Assembly: GCF_015354575.1 (NCBI RefSeq)
Contig: NZ_JACAFQ010000010.1
Coordinates: 78,487 to 142,486, forward strand
DNA: 64,000 bases
Source: Pseudomonas sp. UFMG81
GTDB lineage: Bacteria; Pseudomonadota; Gammaproteobacteria; Pseudomonadales; Pseudomonadaceae
Direction: 5' to 3'
Every line of letters begins with the position of its first letter. Within the stretch, counting starts at the first letter, position 1. Below the pieces are notes generated by a model. The model was not told the DNA's origin. It did not search any database and worked only from the letters and a program-made list of their open reading frames with translations. Both the position numbers and the translations under genes were made by a program. This document shows, piece after piece, positions 22,650-32,011 of the stretch.

Positions 22650-23441
22650 ATGCGTTCCCTGCTTGCCCTGGCCCTGCTGTGCAGTACCGCCCTCGCCCAG
22701 GCGGCGGTGCAGACCCGTGAAATCCCCTACCAGGACGCCGACGGCAAGCGCTACGTCGGCTATTTCGCCTACGACGACGCGATCGAGGGCAAGCGCCCCG
22801 GCATCGTGGTGGTGCATGAGTGGTGGGGGCTGAACGACTACGCCAAGCGCCGCGCACGTGACTTTGCAGCGCTGGGCTACAACGCCCTGGCCATCGACAT
22901 GTACGGTGACGGCAAGAACACCGAGCACCCGCAGGATGCCCAGGCGTTCATGGCGGCGGCGATGAAGGACCCGCAAGCGGCGGCCCGGCGCTTCGATGCA
23001 GGCCTTGAGCTGCTGAAGCTGCAACCGAACACCAACAAGCACCAGTTGGCAGCCGTGGGCTACTGTTTCGGCGGCAAGGTGGTGCTCGATGCCGCGCGCC
23101 GGGGCGAGAAGCTCGATGGCGTGGTGAGCTTCCATGGCGCGCTGGCGACGCAAACACCCGCCAAGCCTGGCATCGTCCGGGCGAAGATCCTGGTGGAGCA
23201 TGGCGAGGCCGACAGCATGGTCACGCCGGAGCAGGTGGCGGCGTTCAAGGCGGAAATGGATGCGGCCAAGGTCGACTACAAGTTCGTCGGGATTCCAGGG
23301 GCCAAGCATGGGTTCACCAACCCCGACGCCGACCGGTTGAGCCATGGCGGGCATGGCGGGCCGGATATCGGCTATGACAAGGCGGCGGATGAAAGCTCGT
23401 GGAAGGACATGCAGGCGTTCCTCAAGACCGCGTTCGATTGA
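22650..23441 (+). CDS. Secreted dienelactone-hydrolase-family alpha/beta hydrolase
   Basis: 263 residues; a signal peptide of about 19 residues (LLALALLCSTALAQA) predicts export to the periplasm. The DLH triad is visible as C139 in GYCFGG, D188 in HGEADSM, and H220 in GAKHGFT. The natural substrate is unknown; the family acts on lactones and esters. The ATG at 22650, not the TTG two codons earlier, is the likely start, with AAGGAG upstream. It is divergent from oprH, so the PhoP hexamers may influence it too. Confidence 0.88.
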   Translation: MRSLLALALLCSTALAQAAVQTREIPYQDADGKRYVGYFAYDDAIEGKRPGIVVVHEWWGLNDYAKRRARDFAALGYNALAIDMYGDGKNTEHPQDAQAFMAAAMKDPQAAARRFDAGLELLKLQPNTNKHQLAAVGYCFGGKVVLDAARRGEKLDGVVSFHGALATQTPAKPGIVRAKILVEHGEADSMVTPEQVAAFKAEMDAAKVDYKFVGIPGAKHGFTNPDADRLSHGGHGGPDIGYDKAADESSWKDMQAFLKTAFD

Positions 23442-23448
23442 GGATTGC

Positions 23449-23490
23449 CGGGGCCGCTTTGCGGCCCATCGCCGGCAAGCCGGCTCCTAC
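23449..23490. repeat. Single REP element
   Basis: CGGGGCCGCTTTGCGGCCC followed by GCCGGCAAGCCGGCTCC immediately after the hydrolase gene. Confidence 0.75.
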
Positions 23491-23505
23491 ATCTTGCGCG
23501 GTCTC

Positions 23506-23621
23506 TGTAGGAGTGGCCTTGTGCCGCGAATGGGCCGCAGAGCGGCCCCAGCGATTTTGGGAGTACTCGAGATCTTGGGGGCGCTGCGCACCCCTTTCGC
23601 GGCACAAGGCCGCTCCTACAG
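23506..23621. repeat. REPIN
   Basis: TGTAGGAGTGGCCTTGTGCC and its inverted partner with inner GGGCCGC/GGGGGCGC arms. Confidence 0.88.
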
Positions 23622-23636
23622 GAACTGCGCGGTCTT

Positions 23637-23697
23637 TGTAGGAGCGGCCTTGCCGGGGCGCCGGACCGGCCGGAAAGGGCTGCACAGCAGCCCCAGC
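23637..23697. repeat. Unpaired REP of the variant class
   Basis: TGTAGGAGCGGCCTTGCCGG followed by GGACCGGCCGGAAAGG and a GGCTGC/GCAGCC stem. It has the same class as one arm of the REPIN at 19584-19725. With the two preceding repeats it fills the 301-bp gap; no gene was seen there. Confidence 0.75.
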
Positions 23698-23742
23698 AAT
23701 TACAGCTCCACCGCCCACCCAACGGCTGGCACAATACCCGCC

Positions 23743-24444
23743 ATGAACAGACTCCCCACCTGCTGCGCCCCGCTCCAGCACCACTGGCCCCTGCCCCGCC
23801 CGCTGCCCGGCGCGGTGCTGGTCAGTTGCGCCTTCGACCCGAAAAAGCTCGCCGCCGACGACTTCCAGCGCGCCGGCATCGAACACAGCGCCAGCCTGCA
23901 ACGCTCGGTGGCCAAGCGCCAGGCCGAGTACCTGGCCGGCCGGGTGTGCGCCCGCGACGCCCTGCAACGCCTGGACGGCCGCGACTACGTGCCCGCCACC
24001 CACGAAGACCGCTCGCCCATCTGGCCTGCCGGCATCCACGGCTCGATCACCCATGGCCAGGGCTGGGCCGCGGCCGTGGTGGCCGCCGACGGCGCCTGCC
24101 AGGGCCTGGGGCTGGATCAGGAAACCCTGCTCAGTGACGAGCGCGCCGAGCGCCTGGCCGGCGAGATCCTCACCCCCGCCGAACTCGAACGCCTGGATCG
24201 CCGCCAGCAGGCCCTGGTCGTGACCTTGACCTTCTCGCTCAAGGAAAGCCTGTTCAAGACGCTCTACCCGCTGACCAGGCAGCGCTTCTACTTCGAGCAC
24301 GCCGAAGTGCTGCAATGGTCGGCCGATGGCCATGCCCGCCTGCGCCTGCTCACCGACCTGTCGGCGCAGTGGCGCCACGGCGTCGAGCTCGATGGCCAGT
24401 TCTGCCTGCAGGATGGCCACCTGCTCAGTTTGATCAGCGTTTAG
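23743..24444 (+). CDS. pcpS: 4'-phosphopantetheinyl transferase (Sfp/EntD type)
   Basis: 233 residues from the ATG at 23743; the longer frame runs back through REP sequence. It transfers phosphopantetheine from CoA to carrier proteins of fatty acid, NRPS or PKS systems. The magnesium/CoA motif appears as GLGLDQE, and the second motif as FSLKESLFK with the catalytic glutamate and lysine; SITHGQGWAAAVV precedes them. In Pseudomonas a single broad-range enzyme (PcpS) serves both primary and secondary metabolism. Its stop codon overlaps that of the convergent kinase gene. Confidence 0.9.
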   Translation: MNRLPTCCAPLQHHWPLPRPLPGAVLVSCAFDPKKLAADDFQRAGIEHSASLQRSVAKRQAEYLAGRVCARDALQRLDGRDYVPATHEDRSPIWPAGIHGSITHGQGWAAAVVAADGACQGLGLDQETLLSDERAERLAGEILTPAELERLDRRQQALVVTLTFSLKESLFKTLYPLTRQRFYFEHAEVLQWSADGHARLRLLTDLSAQWRHGVELDGQFCLQDGHLLSLISV

Positions 24445-26045
24445 TCGCCTGGCTGCTCGCGCGGCCAGCTCAGGCTGAAACACGCCCCGCCCAGCTGCTC
24501 GCTGCGCCCGACCAGGGCGCGGCCGCCGTGCCAGTAGATGATCCGCCGCACGATCGACAACCCCAGCCCGTGGCCGCCCGACGCGCGCGTGCGGCTGTCG
24601 TCGAGGCGGGTGAAGGGCGTGAAGATACGGTCCCACACCCCTTCCGGAATGCCCGGGCCGTCGTCTTCCACATCGATGCGGCAGCGCTGCTGGCCCAGCT
24701 CATAGCTCAGGCGCACTTCGGCTTCGGCATGGCGCATGGCATTGCGCACCAAGTTTTGCAAGGCCCGGTGCAGGTAGCGCGGCTCGGCCTCGACCCAGGC
24801 GCCGCCACCGTCCAGCCCATGGCACTCGCCGCGCAGCACCCGCACGTCGGCCCGTAGCGGCGCCAACTCATCGATTACCCGCGCCAGCAGCTCGTCCAGG
24901 TCCACGGCCTGGAAGTTCAGGGCTGGCGCCCCCTGCTCCAGGCGGGCGTAGGTGAGCATCTCGTCGACCAGCTTGTCCAGGTCCTGGATATCGCCGTCCA
25001 TCCCGGCCAGGTGCTTGGCGCGGGCCTGCTCGGTGCTGGCGCTCTCGATCATCTCCAGGCCGAAGCGCAGGCGCGCCACCGGCGTACGCAGCTCGTGGGA
25101 CACCGCGCGCACCAGCTCGCGCTGCATGGTCAGCGAGCGTTGCAGGTGCTCGGCCATGCCGTTGAAGGCTTCGGCCAGGCGCCCCACCGAGTCGGCGTCG
25201 CCCGCCGGCACGCGGGTGTCGAGGCTGCCCTGGGCAATGCGCGTGGCGGCCACCTCCAGGCCCGACAGGCGCCGCTCGAGCTGGCGCACCAGCAGGTACA
25301 CCACCAGGCCGATCAGGCACAGCCCAAGGAAGGCGATAAGGATCAGCAACTGCGGTGGATACGGGTTGAGCTGGTACAGCGGGCCGATCTCCAGCACCCA
25401 GGGCGAGCCGGTCAGGCCCGCGAACACCCGGATCGAATCGCCATCCCGGCCCAGGGCCATCACCGTGTCGCCCTCCTCCACCCGCCGGCGCTGGTCGTCG
25501 TCCAGCGCCGCGCGCTCGATGCGCTGCAGGGCGACATCGAAGCCAAAGCCCTTGCTCTGGCGGATCTGCGCCAGGCGGTTCTGCTGCTCGGTCACGGGGT
25601 AGCGCACCAGCTCGTCGGCCAGCAGGTAAAGGGTGGCGCGGGCCAACTGCTCGCTGATCTGCTTGACCTCGGCCACCAGCAGCTGGTCTTCACGCCCGAT
25701 CCGGCGCAGCACCCGGGCCGCGTGCGGGCCAGTCTTCTCCACCACCACCAGGTCGCGGTACAGCCGCGCACGCTGGCCACCGTCGAGGGTGAACGCGGTC
25801 ATCGGGCGTACGTCCAGCGGCACCCCCAGCAGGCGCTCCCAGATCACCAGCGAGCGCTGGCGCTCCACCGCGTTCTGCTGCGCCAGGTTGTCGGCCATCA
25901 GGCTGAAGGTGCCCTGGGCCAGGCGCTCACGGTGCTGGCCGGCACGCACCTCGTTGAGCAGGTGCAGGCTGAGCACACCGAGCACGGCCACCAGCACCAG
26001 CACGGCGAGCATGCCGCCGTAGATGCGCAGGAAGATCGAATTCAT
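24441..26045 (-). CDS. Sensor histidine kinase, RstB-like
   Basis: 534 residues from the ATG at 26045, overlapping the regulator's stop codon (ATGA). It has helices at about 7-30 and 232-253 with a roughly 200-residue periplasmic domain between them, a HAMP linker, and the phospho-acceptor H317 in RAVSHELRTPVARLRF. ATPase motifs follow (NLVRNAMRH, DDGPGIP, GGHGLGLSIVRR). The nearest family by layout is RstB. The position next to nrdA is shared with P. aeruginosa. The signal is unknown. Confidence 0.9.
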   Translation of the reverse strand: MNSIFLRIYGGMLAVLVLVAVLGVLSLHLLNEVRAGQHRERLAQGTFSLMADNLAQQNAVERQRSLVIWERLLGVPLDVRPMTAFTLDGGQRARLYRDLVVVEKTGPHAARVLRRIGREDQLLVAEVKQISEQLARATLYLLADELVRYPVTEQQNRLAQIRQSKGFGFDVALQRIERAALDDDQRRRVEEGDTVMALGRDGDSIRVFAGLTGSPWVLEIGPLYQLNPYPPQLLILIAFLGLCLIGLVVYLLVRQLERRLSGLEVAATRIAQGSLDTRVPAGDADSVGRLAEAFNGMAEHLQRSLTMQRELVRAVSHELRTPVARLRFGLEMIESASTEQARAKHLAGMDGDIQDLDKLVDEMLTYARLEQGAPALNFQAVDLDELLARVIDELAPLRADVRVLRGECHGLDGGGAWVEAEPRYLHRALQNLVRNAMRHAEAEVRLSYELGQQRCRIDVEDDGPGIPEGVWDRIFTPFTRLDDSRTRASGGHGLGLSIVRRIIYWHGGRALVGRSEQLGGACFSLSWPREQPGD

Positions 26046-26737
26046 GGGGCCTCGCCGACGAACAGGTAGCCCTTGCTGCGCAGGGTCTTGATCAGCCGCG
26101 GGGTGATCGGGTCGTCGCCGATCTTGGGGCGGATCTTGGAAATGCGCACATCGATGGAGCGGTCCTGGCCGTCGTAACCGACCCCGCGCAGCGAGGTAAA
26201 GATTTCTTCGCGGGACAATACCCGCCCGGCGTTGCTGGCCAGCAGCCACAGCAGGTCGAACTCGGCGCCGGTCAGGTCGATGAGCTGCCCGGCCAGCCGA
26301 GCCTCGCGCAGGCGGTTGTCGATATGCAGCGGGCCGAAGGCCAGCTCCTGCCGGCGTTCGGGGGCTTCGCTACGGCGCAGCAGGGCGTTGATGCGCGCCA
26401 GCAGCAGGCGTGGGCGCACGGGCTTGCACACATAATCGTCGGCGCCCTGGTCGAGCCCCTGCACCTGGTCGAGCTCGTCGCTGCGGGCGGTGAGCATGAG
26501 GATGGGGCCGGCGTACTGGCCGCGCACCCGCCGGCAGATGCTCAGGCCATCCTCGCCGGGCAGCATCAGGTCGAGGATCACCAGGTCCGGCTGGCTGTCG
26601 ATGATGCGCCGCGCGGCGCGGCCACCGTCGCCCTCCACTGCCACTTCGAAGCCGTTGGCCTGCAGGTACTCGGCGGTGAGCTCGGCGAGGCGCTGGTCGT
26701 CCTCGACGATGAGGATGCGGTTGTTTGGCTGGTCCAT
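26042..26737 (-). CDS. OmpR-family response regulator, RstA-like
   Basis: 231 residues. Receiver domain with acidic residues in VEDDQRLAE and phospho-acceptor D56 in VILDLMLPGEDG, and a CKP lysine in the DDYVCKPV segment. The winged-helix DNA-binding domain contains RSIDVRISKIRPKI and ends in TLRSKGYLF. The resemblance is to RstA. It is first in a two-gene operon with its kinase and starts 41 bases from a REP hairpin; its target genes are not evident. Confidence 0.9.
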   Translation of the reverse strand: MDQPNNRILIVEDDQRLAELTAEYLQANGFEVAVEGDGGRAARRIIDSQPDLVILDLMLPGEDGLSICRRVRGQYAGPILMLTARSDELDQVQGLDQGADDYVCKPVRPRLLLARINALLRRSEAPERRQELAFGPLHIDNRLREARLAGQLIDLTGAEFDLLWLLASNAGRVLSREEIFTSLRGVGYDGQDRSIDVRISKIRPKIGDDPITPRLIKTLRSKGYLFVGEAP

Positions 26738-26774
26738 GGCCTCTGCCTTTTGATTGTTGTTTTATGGATGCCAG

Positions 26775-26858
26775 TGCCGGCCTCTTCGCGGGTAAACCCG
26801 CTCCCACAGAACCCGAGCAGTACCTGTGGGAGCGGGTTTACCCGCGAAAGGGCCGGCA
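26775..26858. repeat. REP hairpin upstream of the RstA-like gene
   Basis: TGCCGGCCTCTTCGCGGGTA and its inverted partner form a stem with TTTACCCGC arms, a REP subtype also seen at 30505 and 33075. It lies in the 835-bp gap before nrdA. Confidence 0.85.
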
Positions 26859-27108
26859 CAGGCAACCTGATCCCGTGATTCGCGTGATGATTCCCGTTCA
26901 TCAACAAGCAACATCGCCCCCGGATACTACGTCCCGCCCCCACCCCTGCCAACCTCATCACAAGCCTCTGGACTGAAGCGGTTTTTGTGATAGGGTTCGC
27001 GCCCGCAAAATTCTGCGCGGGGGCACGGCAGCGCTAAAAAATAGTGCAAACCTCTTGGGACAAGGCCTACAACCGATACCCACGAATCACTCACAAAGTA
27101 CCCACAAG

Positions 27109-27117
27109 TTATCCACA
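27109..27117 (+). promoter_or_regulatory. DnaA box upstream of nrdA
   Basis: TTATCCACA, a perfect DnaA box, 10 bases before the candidate nrdA -35. DnaA control of nrdAB is established in E. coli; here it is inferred from position. Confidence 0.55.
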
Positions 27118-27127
27118 GGCGCCCGCC

Positions 27128-27156
27128 TTGCAAAGCCCCCCAGACCGCATTATCTT
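27128..27156 (+). promoter_or_regulatory. Candidate nrdA promoter
   Basis: TTGCAA and TATCTT hexamers are separated by 17 bases. The -10 is inside the first NrdR box. It would give a leader of about 410 bases before the nrdA start codon. That leader (27200-27572) shows no convincing gene. Confidence 0.5.
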
Positions 27157-27191
27157 GTATCCCCATCGCAGCGAACCACTAGATGTTGGGG
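27145..27191 (+). promoter_or_regulatory. Paired NrdR boxes controlling nrdA
   Basis: CCGCATTATCTTGTAT (27145-27160) and CCACTAGATGTTGGGG (27176-27191) match the NrdR consensus acaCWAtATaTWGtgt at its core positions. They are spaced exactly 31 bp apart, the spacing of NrdR box pairs. NrdR represses ribonucleotide reductase genes when dATP is abundant. Confidence 0.75.
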
Positions 27192-27572
27192 TTTGCGCAA
27201 AATCACAAACACAAGTCAGCAGGCAAATTCAAGCGAATTTTCTGGCTGAACTTAACGTGATTTCATGAGCCAAACCGCTCCTGCGGAGGCGACCGAGGCA
27301 ACGCCGCTGACGGCCTTGTTCGGGTATGAGTGTTGCAGGCAAGGCCGCGCACTCATCAGCAACAGATTTTGGGCACGGCCCAGAACCTTTGACTTCGGCC
27401 AGGGAGCGGCAGGTTATTGCCCTTATTCCTGAGTCTGTCCCGAAGTCGGTGAGCCCGAGCGGGCGCATGCGCGTGCATGCCGCCGCCCGCACAGGCCCAC
27501 CAGGCTAGTGGATGGAACGGTGGGCGCTGAACAGGCGCCTGAACAATATAGAAACTGTGGAGACACCCACCC

Positions 27573-30449
27573 ATGCAAACCGACACAACTCGCGAGAACC
27601 CGCAGGCCAAGGCGCCGCTGGCCGATTCCAACCAGGATCTGGCCGCCACCGCCCCGGGCCAACTGCGCGTGATCAAGCGCAACGGCACTGTCGTCCCCTA
27701 CACCGACGACAAGATCACCGTGGCCATCACCAAGGCGTTCCTCGCAGTTGAAGGCGGCACCGCCGCCGCCTCGTCGCGCATCCACGACACCGTCGCGCGC
27801 CTGACCGAGCAGGTCACCGCCACGTTCAAGCGTCGCATGCCATCGGGTGGCACCATCCACATCGAAGAAATCCAGGACCAGGTCGAACTGGCCCTGATGC
27901 GCGCCGGCGAGCAGAAAGTCGCCCGCGACTACGTGATCTACCGCGACCAGCGCGCCAAAGAGCGCGCCACCCGCGCCAACACCGGCGCCGTGGTCGAGCC
28001 GCACCCAAGCATCCGCATCACCCTGGCCGACGGCAGCCTGGCGCCGCTGGACATGGCGCGCCTGAACACCATCATCAGCGAAGCCTGCGAAGGCCTGGCC
28101 GAAGTCGATGGCGAGCTGATCCAGCGCGAAACCCTGAAGAACCTGTACGACGGCGTGGCCATCAAGGACGTCAACACCGCCCTGGTGATGACCTCGCGCA
28201 CCCTGGTGGAGCGTGAGCCGAACTACTCGTTCGTCACCGCCCGCCTGCTGATGGACACCCTGCGCGCCGAAGGCCTGGGCTTCTTGGATGTGGCCGACAG
28301 CGCCACCCACCACGAGATGGCCGACCTGTACGCCAAGGCCCTGCCGGCCTACGTGGCCAAAGGTATCGAGTTCGAACTGCTCAACCCGGCCCTGGCCGAC
28401 TTCGACCTGGAAAAACTGGGCAAGGCGATCAACCACGAGCGCGACCAGCAGTTCACCTACCTGGGCCTGCAGACCCTCTACGACCGCTACTTCATCCACA
28501 AGGATGGCGTGCGCTTCGAACTGCCGCAGGTGTTCTTCATGCGTGTGGCCATGGGCCTGGCGCTGGAAGAGAAAGACAAAGAAGCCCGTGCGATCGAGTT
28601 CTACAACCTGTTGTCGTCGTTCGACTACATGGCCTCGACCCCAACCCTGTTCAACGCCGGCACCCTGCGCCCGCAACTGTCCAGCTGCTACCTGACCACC
28701 GTGCCGGATGACCTGTCGGGCATCTACCACGCGATCCACGACAACGCCATGCTGTCGAAATTCGCTGGTGGCCTGGGCAACGACTGGACCCCGGTGCGCG
28801 CCCTGGGTTCGTACATCAAGGGCACCAACGGCAAGTCGCAAGGCGTCGTGCCGTTCCTCAAAGTGGTCAACGACACCGCCGTTGCCGTGAACCAGGGTGG
28901 CAAGCGCAAAGGCGCCGTGTGTGCCTACCTGGAAACCTGGCACCTGGACATCGAAGAGTTCATCGAGCTGCGCAAGAACACCGGTGATGACCGTCGTCGT
29001 ACCCACGACATGAACACCGCCAACTGGATCCCTGACCTGTTCATGAAGCGCGTCTTCGATGACGGCAAGTGGACCCTGTTCTCGCCAAGCGAAGTGCCTG
29101 ATCTGCACGACCTGACCGGCAAGGCCTTCGAAGAGCGCTACGAGTACTACGAAGCCCTGACCGAGTACAACAAGATCAAGGTGTTCAAGACCATCCAGGC
29201 CAAAGACCTGTGGCGCAAGATGCTGTCGATGCTGTTCGAGACCGGCCACCCATGGCTGACCTTCAAGGACCCGTGCAACCTGCGCAGCCCGCAGCAGCAC
29301 GTGGGCGTGGTCCACAGCTCGAACCTGTGCACCGAGATCACCCTGAACACCAACAAGGACGAGATCGCGGTCTGCAACCTGGGCTCGATCAACCTGCCGA
29401 ACCACATCGTCGATGGCAAGCTGGACACCGCCAAGCTGCAACGCACCGTGAACACCGCCGTGCGCATGCTCGACAACGTGATCGACATCAACTACTACTC
29501 GGTGCCGCAAGCGCGTAACTCGAACTTCAAGCACCGCCCGGTCGGCCTGGGCATCATGGGCTTCCAGGACGCGCTGTACCTGCAGCACATTCCGTACGGT
29601 TCGGATGCCGCAGTAGAGTTCGCCGACAAGTCGATGGAAGCGGTCAGCTACTTCGCGATCCAGGCTTCCTGCGACCTGGCCGACGAGCGCGGCGCCTACG
29701 AGACCTTCCAGGGTTCGCTGTGGTCCAAGGGCATCCTGCCGCTGGATTCGCAACAGATCCTGATCGAAGCCCGTGGCCAGAAGTACATCGACGTCGACCT
29801 GACCGAAAGCCTGGACTGGGCACCGGTGCGTGCTCGCGTACAAAAAGGTATTCGTAACTCGAACATCATGGCCATCGCGCCGACCGCGACCATCGCCAAC
29901 ATCACTGGCGTGTCGCAGTCCATCGAGCCGACCTACCAGAACCTGTACGTGAAATCGAACCTGTCGGGCGAATTCACCGTGATCAACCCGTACCTGGTGC
30001 GCGACCTGAAGGCCCGCGACCTGTGGGACTCGGTGATGATCAACGACCTGAAGTACTACGACGGTTCGGTGCAGCAGATCGAGCGCATCCCGCAGGAGCT
30101 CAAAGACCTGTACGCCACCGCGTTCGAAGTCGAGACCAAGTGGATCGTCGATGCCGCCTCGCGTCGCCAGAAGTGGATCGACCAGGCCCAGTCGCTGAAC
30201 CTGTACATTGCTGGCGCTTCGGGCAAGAAGCTGGACGTGACCTACCGCATGGCCTGGTACCGTGGTCTGAAGACCACCTACTACCTCCGTGCCCTGGCCG
30301 CGACCAGCACCGAGAAGTCGACCATCAACACCGGCAAGCTCAACGCCGTGTCGAGCGGCGGCGACAGCGCCCCGGTCCAGGCCGCAGGCCCTGCCCCGGT
30401 ACCGAAGGCTTGCGCCATCGACGAGCCGGATTGCGAAGCCTGCCAGTAA
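27573..30449 (+). CDS. nrdA: Class Ia ribonucleoside-diphosphate reductase, alpha subunit
   Basis: 958 residues. NrdA reduces ribonucleoside diphosphates to deoxy forms with the radical supplied by NrdB. Two ATP-cone modules are visible, at about 29-120 (RVIKRNGTVVPYTDDKI) and about 145-235 (IRITLADGSLAPLDMARLN), the arrangement known for Pseudomonas NrdA. The catalytic NLCTE motif has its cysteine at residue 586, and the mobile C-terminal cysteine pair is in PDCEACQ. It is about 200 residues longer than E. coli NrdA, largely because of the extra cone. It is followed by a terminator, so nrdB may be partly uncoupled. Confidence 0.97.
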   Translation: MQTDTTRENPQAKAPLADSNQDLAATAPGQLRVIKRNGTVVPYTDDKITVAITKAFLAVEGGTAAASSRIHDTVARLTEQVTATFKRRMPSGGTIHIEEIQDQVELALMRAGEQKVARDYVIYRDQRAKERATRANTGAVVEPHPSIRITLADGSLAPLDMARLNTIISEACEGLAEVDGELIQRETLKNLYDGVAIKDVNTALVMTSRTLVEREPNYSFVTARLLMDTLRAEGLGFLDVADSATHHEMADLYAKALPAYVAKGIEFELLNPALADFDLEKLGKAINHERDQQFTYLGLQTLYDRYFIHKDGVRFELPQVFFMRVAMGLALEEKDKEARAIEFYNLLSSFDYMASTPTLFNAGTLRPQLSSCYLTTVPDDLSGIYHAIHDNAMLSKFAGGLGNDWTPVRALGSYIKGTNGKSQGVVPFLKVVNDTAVAVNQGGKRKGAVCAYLETWHLDIEEFIELRKNTGDDRRRTHDMNTANWIPDLFMKRVFDDGKWTLFSPSEVPDLHDLTGKAFEERYEYYEALTEYNKIKVFKTIQAKDLWRKMLSMLFETGHPWLTFKDPCNLRSPQQHVGVVHSSNLCTEITLNTNKDEIAVCNLGSINLPNHIVDGKLDTAKLQRTVNTAVRMLDNVIDINYYSVPQARNSNFKHRPVGLGIMGFQDALYLQHIPYGSDAAVEFADKSMEAVSYFAIQASCDLADERGAYETFQGSLWSKGILPLDSQQILIEARGQKYIDVDLTESLDWAPVRARVQKGIRNSNIMAIAPTATIANITGVSQSIEPTYQNLYVKSNLSGEFTVINPYLVRDLKARDLWDSVMINDLKYYDGSVQQIERIPQELKDLYATAFEVETKWIVDAASRRQKWIDQAQSLNLYIAGASGKKLDVTYRMAWYRGLKTTYYLRALAATSTEKSTINTGKLNAVSSGGDSAPVQAAGPAPVPKACAIDEPDCEACQ

Positions 30450-30458
30450 GGCTTGGCT

Positions 30459-30484
30459 GAGGCTTCCCCCGGGAAGCCTCTTTT
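30459..30484 (+). terminator. Rho-independent terminator after nrdA
   Basis: GAGGCTTCCC and GGGAAGCCTC form a 10-bp stem with a short loop, followed by TTTTCC, ten bases after the nrdA stop codon. Confidence 0.85.
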
Positions 30485-30504
30485 CCGTGTAGCCACACGG
30501 AACC

Positions 30505-30535
30505 CTGTGGGAGCGGGTTTACCCGCGAAGCGGCC
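30505..30535. repeat. Single REP element between nrdA and nrdB
   Basis: CTGTGGGAGCGGGTTTACCC, the same subtype as one arm of the hairpin at 26775-26858. No inverted partner lies nearby. Confidence 0.7.
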
Positions 30536-30678
30536 AACACCGCCCTTCAGCCAGACATAAAAAGCCGCAGCCCACCGCTGCGGCCAGCCCTCAAAGGGCA
30601 TCCAGATTTGCGTGCACCGCACCGCAACCAAGATCCACCGGCCATACTCAAGATGGCCCTCAAGCAGGAGAACTCACC

Positions 30679-31929
30679 ATGCTGAGCTGGGACGAATTCG
30701 ATAAAGAAGACGGCGAAGTAGCCGCCAAGGGCAACACCGGCGCACAAGCCGCCGCAGCCGCCACTCTGGACAAGCTCGACAGCGCCGGCGGTGCCGCCGC
30801 CCTGGAAGCCCGCGCCGCCACTGCCTCGGACTCCGACGCCGTCAAGCGCGCCAAGGCTGCCCTGGACGCCCTGGACATCGCCGAAGGCCTGGCCGAGCTG
30901 GAAGGCTCCTCGGCCCGCGTCGCTGTTGACGAAAAGCGCATGATCAACTGCCGCGCCGACCTCAACCAGCTGGTACCTTTCAAGTACGACTGGGCCTGGC
31001 AGAAGTACCTCGACGGCTGCGCCAACCACTGGATGCCGCAAGAGGTCAACATGACCGCCGACATCGCCCTGTGGAAGAGCATGGACGGCCTGACCGAAGA
31101 CGAGCGCCGCATCGTGATGCGCAACCTCGGCTTCTTCTCCACCGCCGACTCCCTGGTTGCCAACAACCTGGCCCTGGCCGTGTACCGCCTGATCACCAAC
31201 CCCGAGTGCCGCCAGTACATCCTGCGCCAGGCCTTCGAAGAGGCGATCCACACCCACGCCTACCAGTACTGCATCGAGTCGCTGGGCATGGATGAAGGCG
31301 AGATCTTCAACATGTACCACGAGATCCCATCGGTCGCGAAGAAAGCCGCCTGGGGCCTGAAGTACACCCGCGCCATCTCCGACCCGGAGTTCAACACCGG
31401 CACCGTCGAGACCGACAAAGAGCTGCTGCGCAACCTGATCGCCTACTACTGCGTCCTGGAAGGCATCTTCTTCTACTGCGGCTTCACCCAGATCCTGTCC
31501 ATGGGCCGCCGCAACAAGATGACCGGCGTTGCCGAGCAGTTCCAGTACATCCTGCGTGACGAGTCCATGCACCTGAACTTCGGCATCGACGTGATCAACC
31601 AGATCAAGATCGAGAACCCGCACCTGTGGGATGCCGCGATGAAGGAAGAAGCGACCCAGATGATCCTGCAAGGGACTCAGCTGGAGATCGAATACGCCCG
31701 TGACACCATGCCACGCGGCGTGCTGGGGATGAACGCAGCGATGATGGAGGATTACCTCAAGTTCATTGCCAACCGTCGTTTGACCCAGATTGGGTTGAAG
31801 GAAGAGTATCCGGGGACTACTAACCCGTTCCCATGGATGAGCGAGATTATGGACTTGAAGAAGGAGAAGAACTTCTTTGAGACTCGCGTGATTGAGTATC
31901 AGACTGGTGGTGCTCTGAGCTGGGACTGA
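30679..31929 (+). CDS. nrdB: Class Ia ribonucleoside-diphosphate reductase, beta subunit
   Basis: 416 residues. NrdB holds the diiron centre and tyrosyl radical that start catalysis in NrdA. Metal-ligand segments are visible in [13 protein letters not shown] and in [14 protein letters not shown], with conserved aromatic residues between them. The first ~85 residues are an alanine-rich, low-complexity N-terminal extension before [16 protein letters not shown]. The start is preceded by CAGGAGAACTCACC. It stands 229 bp after nrdA, past a terminator and a REP, and has its own terminator downstream. Confidence 0.96.
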   Translation: MLSWDEFDKEDGEVAAKGNTGAQAAAAATLDKLDSAGGAAALEARAATASDSDAVKRAKAALDALDIAEGLAELEGSSARVAVDEKRMINCRADLNQLVPFKYDWAWQKYLDGCANHWMPQEVNMTADIALWKSMDGLTEDERRIVMRNLGFFSTADSLVANNLALAVYRLITNPECRQYILRQAFEEAIHTHAYQYCIESLGMDEGEIFNMYHEIPSVAKKAAWGLKYTRAISDPEFNTGTVETDKELLRNLIAYYCVLEGIFFYCGFTQILSMGRRNKMTGVAEQFQYILRDESMHLNFGIDVINQIKIENPHLWDAAMKEEATQMILQGTQLEIEYARDTMPRGVLGMNAAMMEDYLKFIANRRLTQIGLKEEYPGTTNPFPWMSEIMDLKKEKNFFETRVIEYQTGGALSWD

Positions 31930-31948
31930 TTTGTCCGGCTACTCCAGG

Positions 31949-31975
31949 AAGGCTGCCCTCGGGCAGCCTTTTTTG
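31949..31975 (+). terminator. Rho-independent terminator after nrdB
   Basis: AAGGCTGCCC and GGGCAGCCTT flank TC and run into TTTTT, 20 bases after the nrdB stop. Confidence 0.88.
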
Positions 31976-32011
31976 TTGCGTGTTCAAACCGTGCACCTCA
32001 AGGTGTTCCCT

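Noticed and set aside
23449..23697. Closely spaced repeats that could look like a CRISPR array.
   Set aside because: The units are inverted REP palindromes of unequal spacing, with no regular spacers and no cas genes.
27423..29843. An 806-codon open frame on the minus strand opposite nrdA.
   Set aside because: It is the antisense shadow of a highly conserved gene; high-GC third positions keep the opposite frame open and the translation resembles no protein.
30450..30678. A small gene between nrdA and nrdB.
   Set aside because: The gap is taken by a terminator and a REP element; no frame with a ribosome binding site remains.
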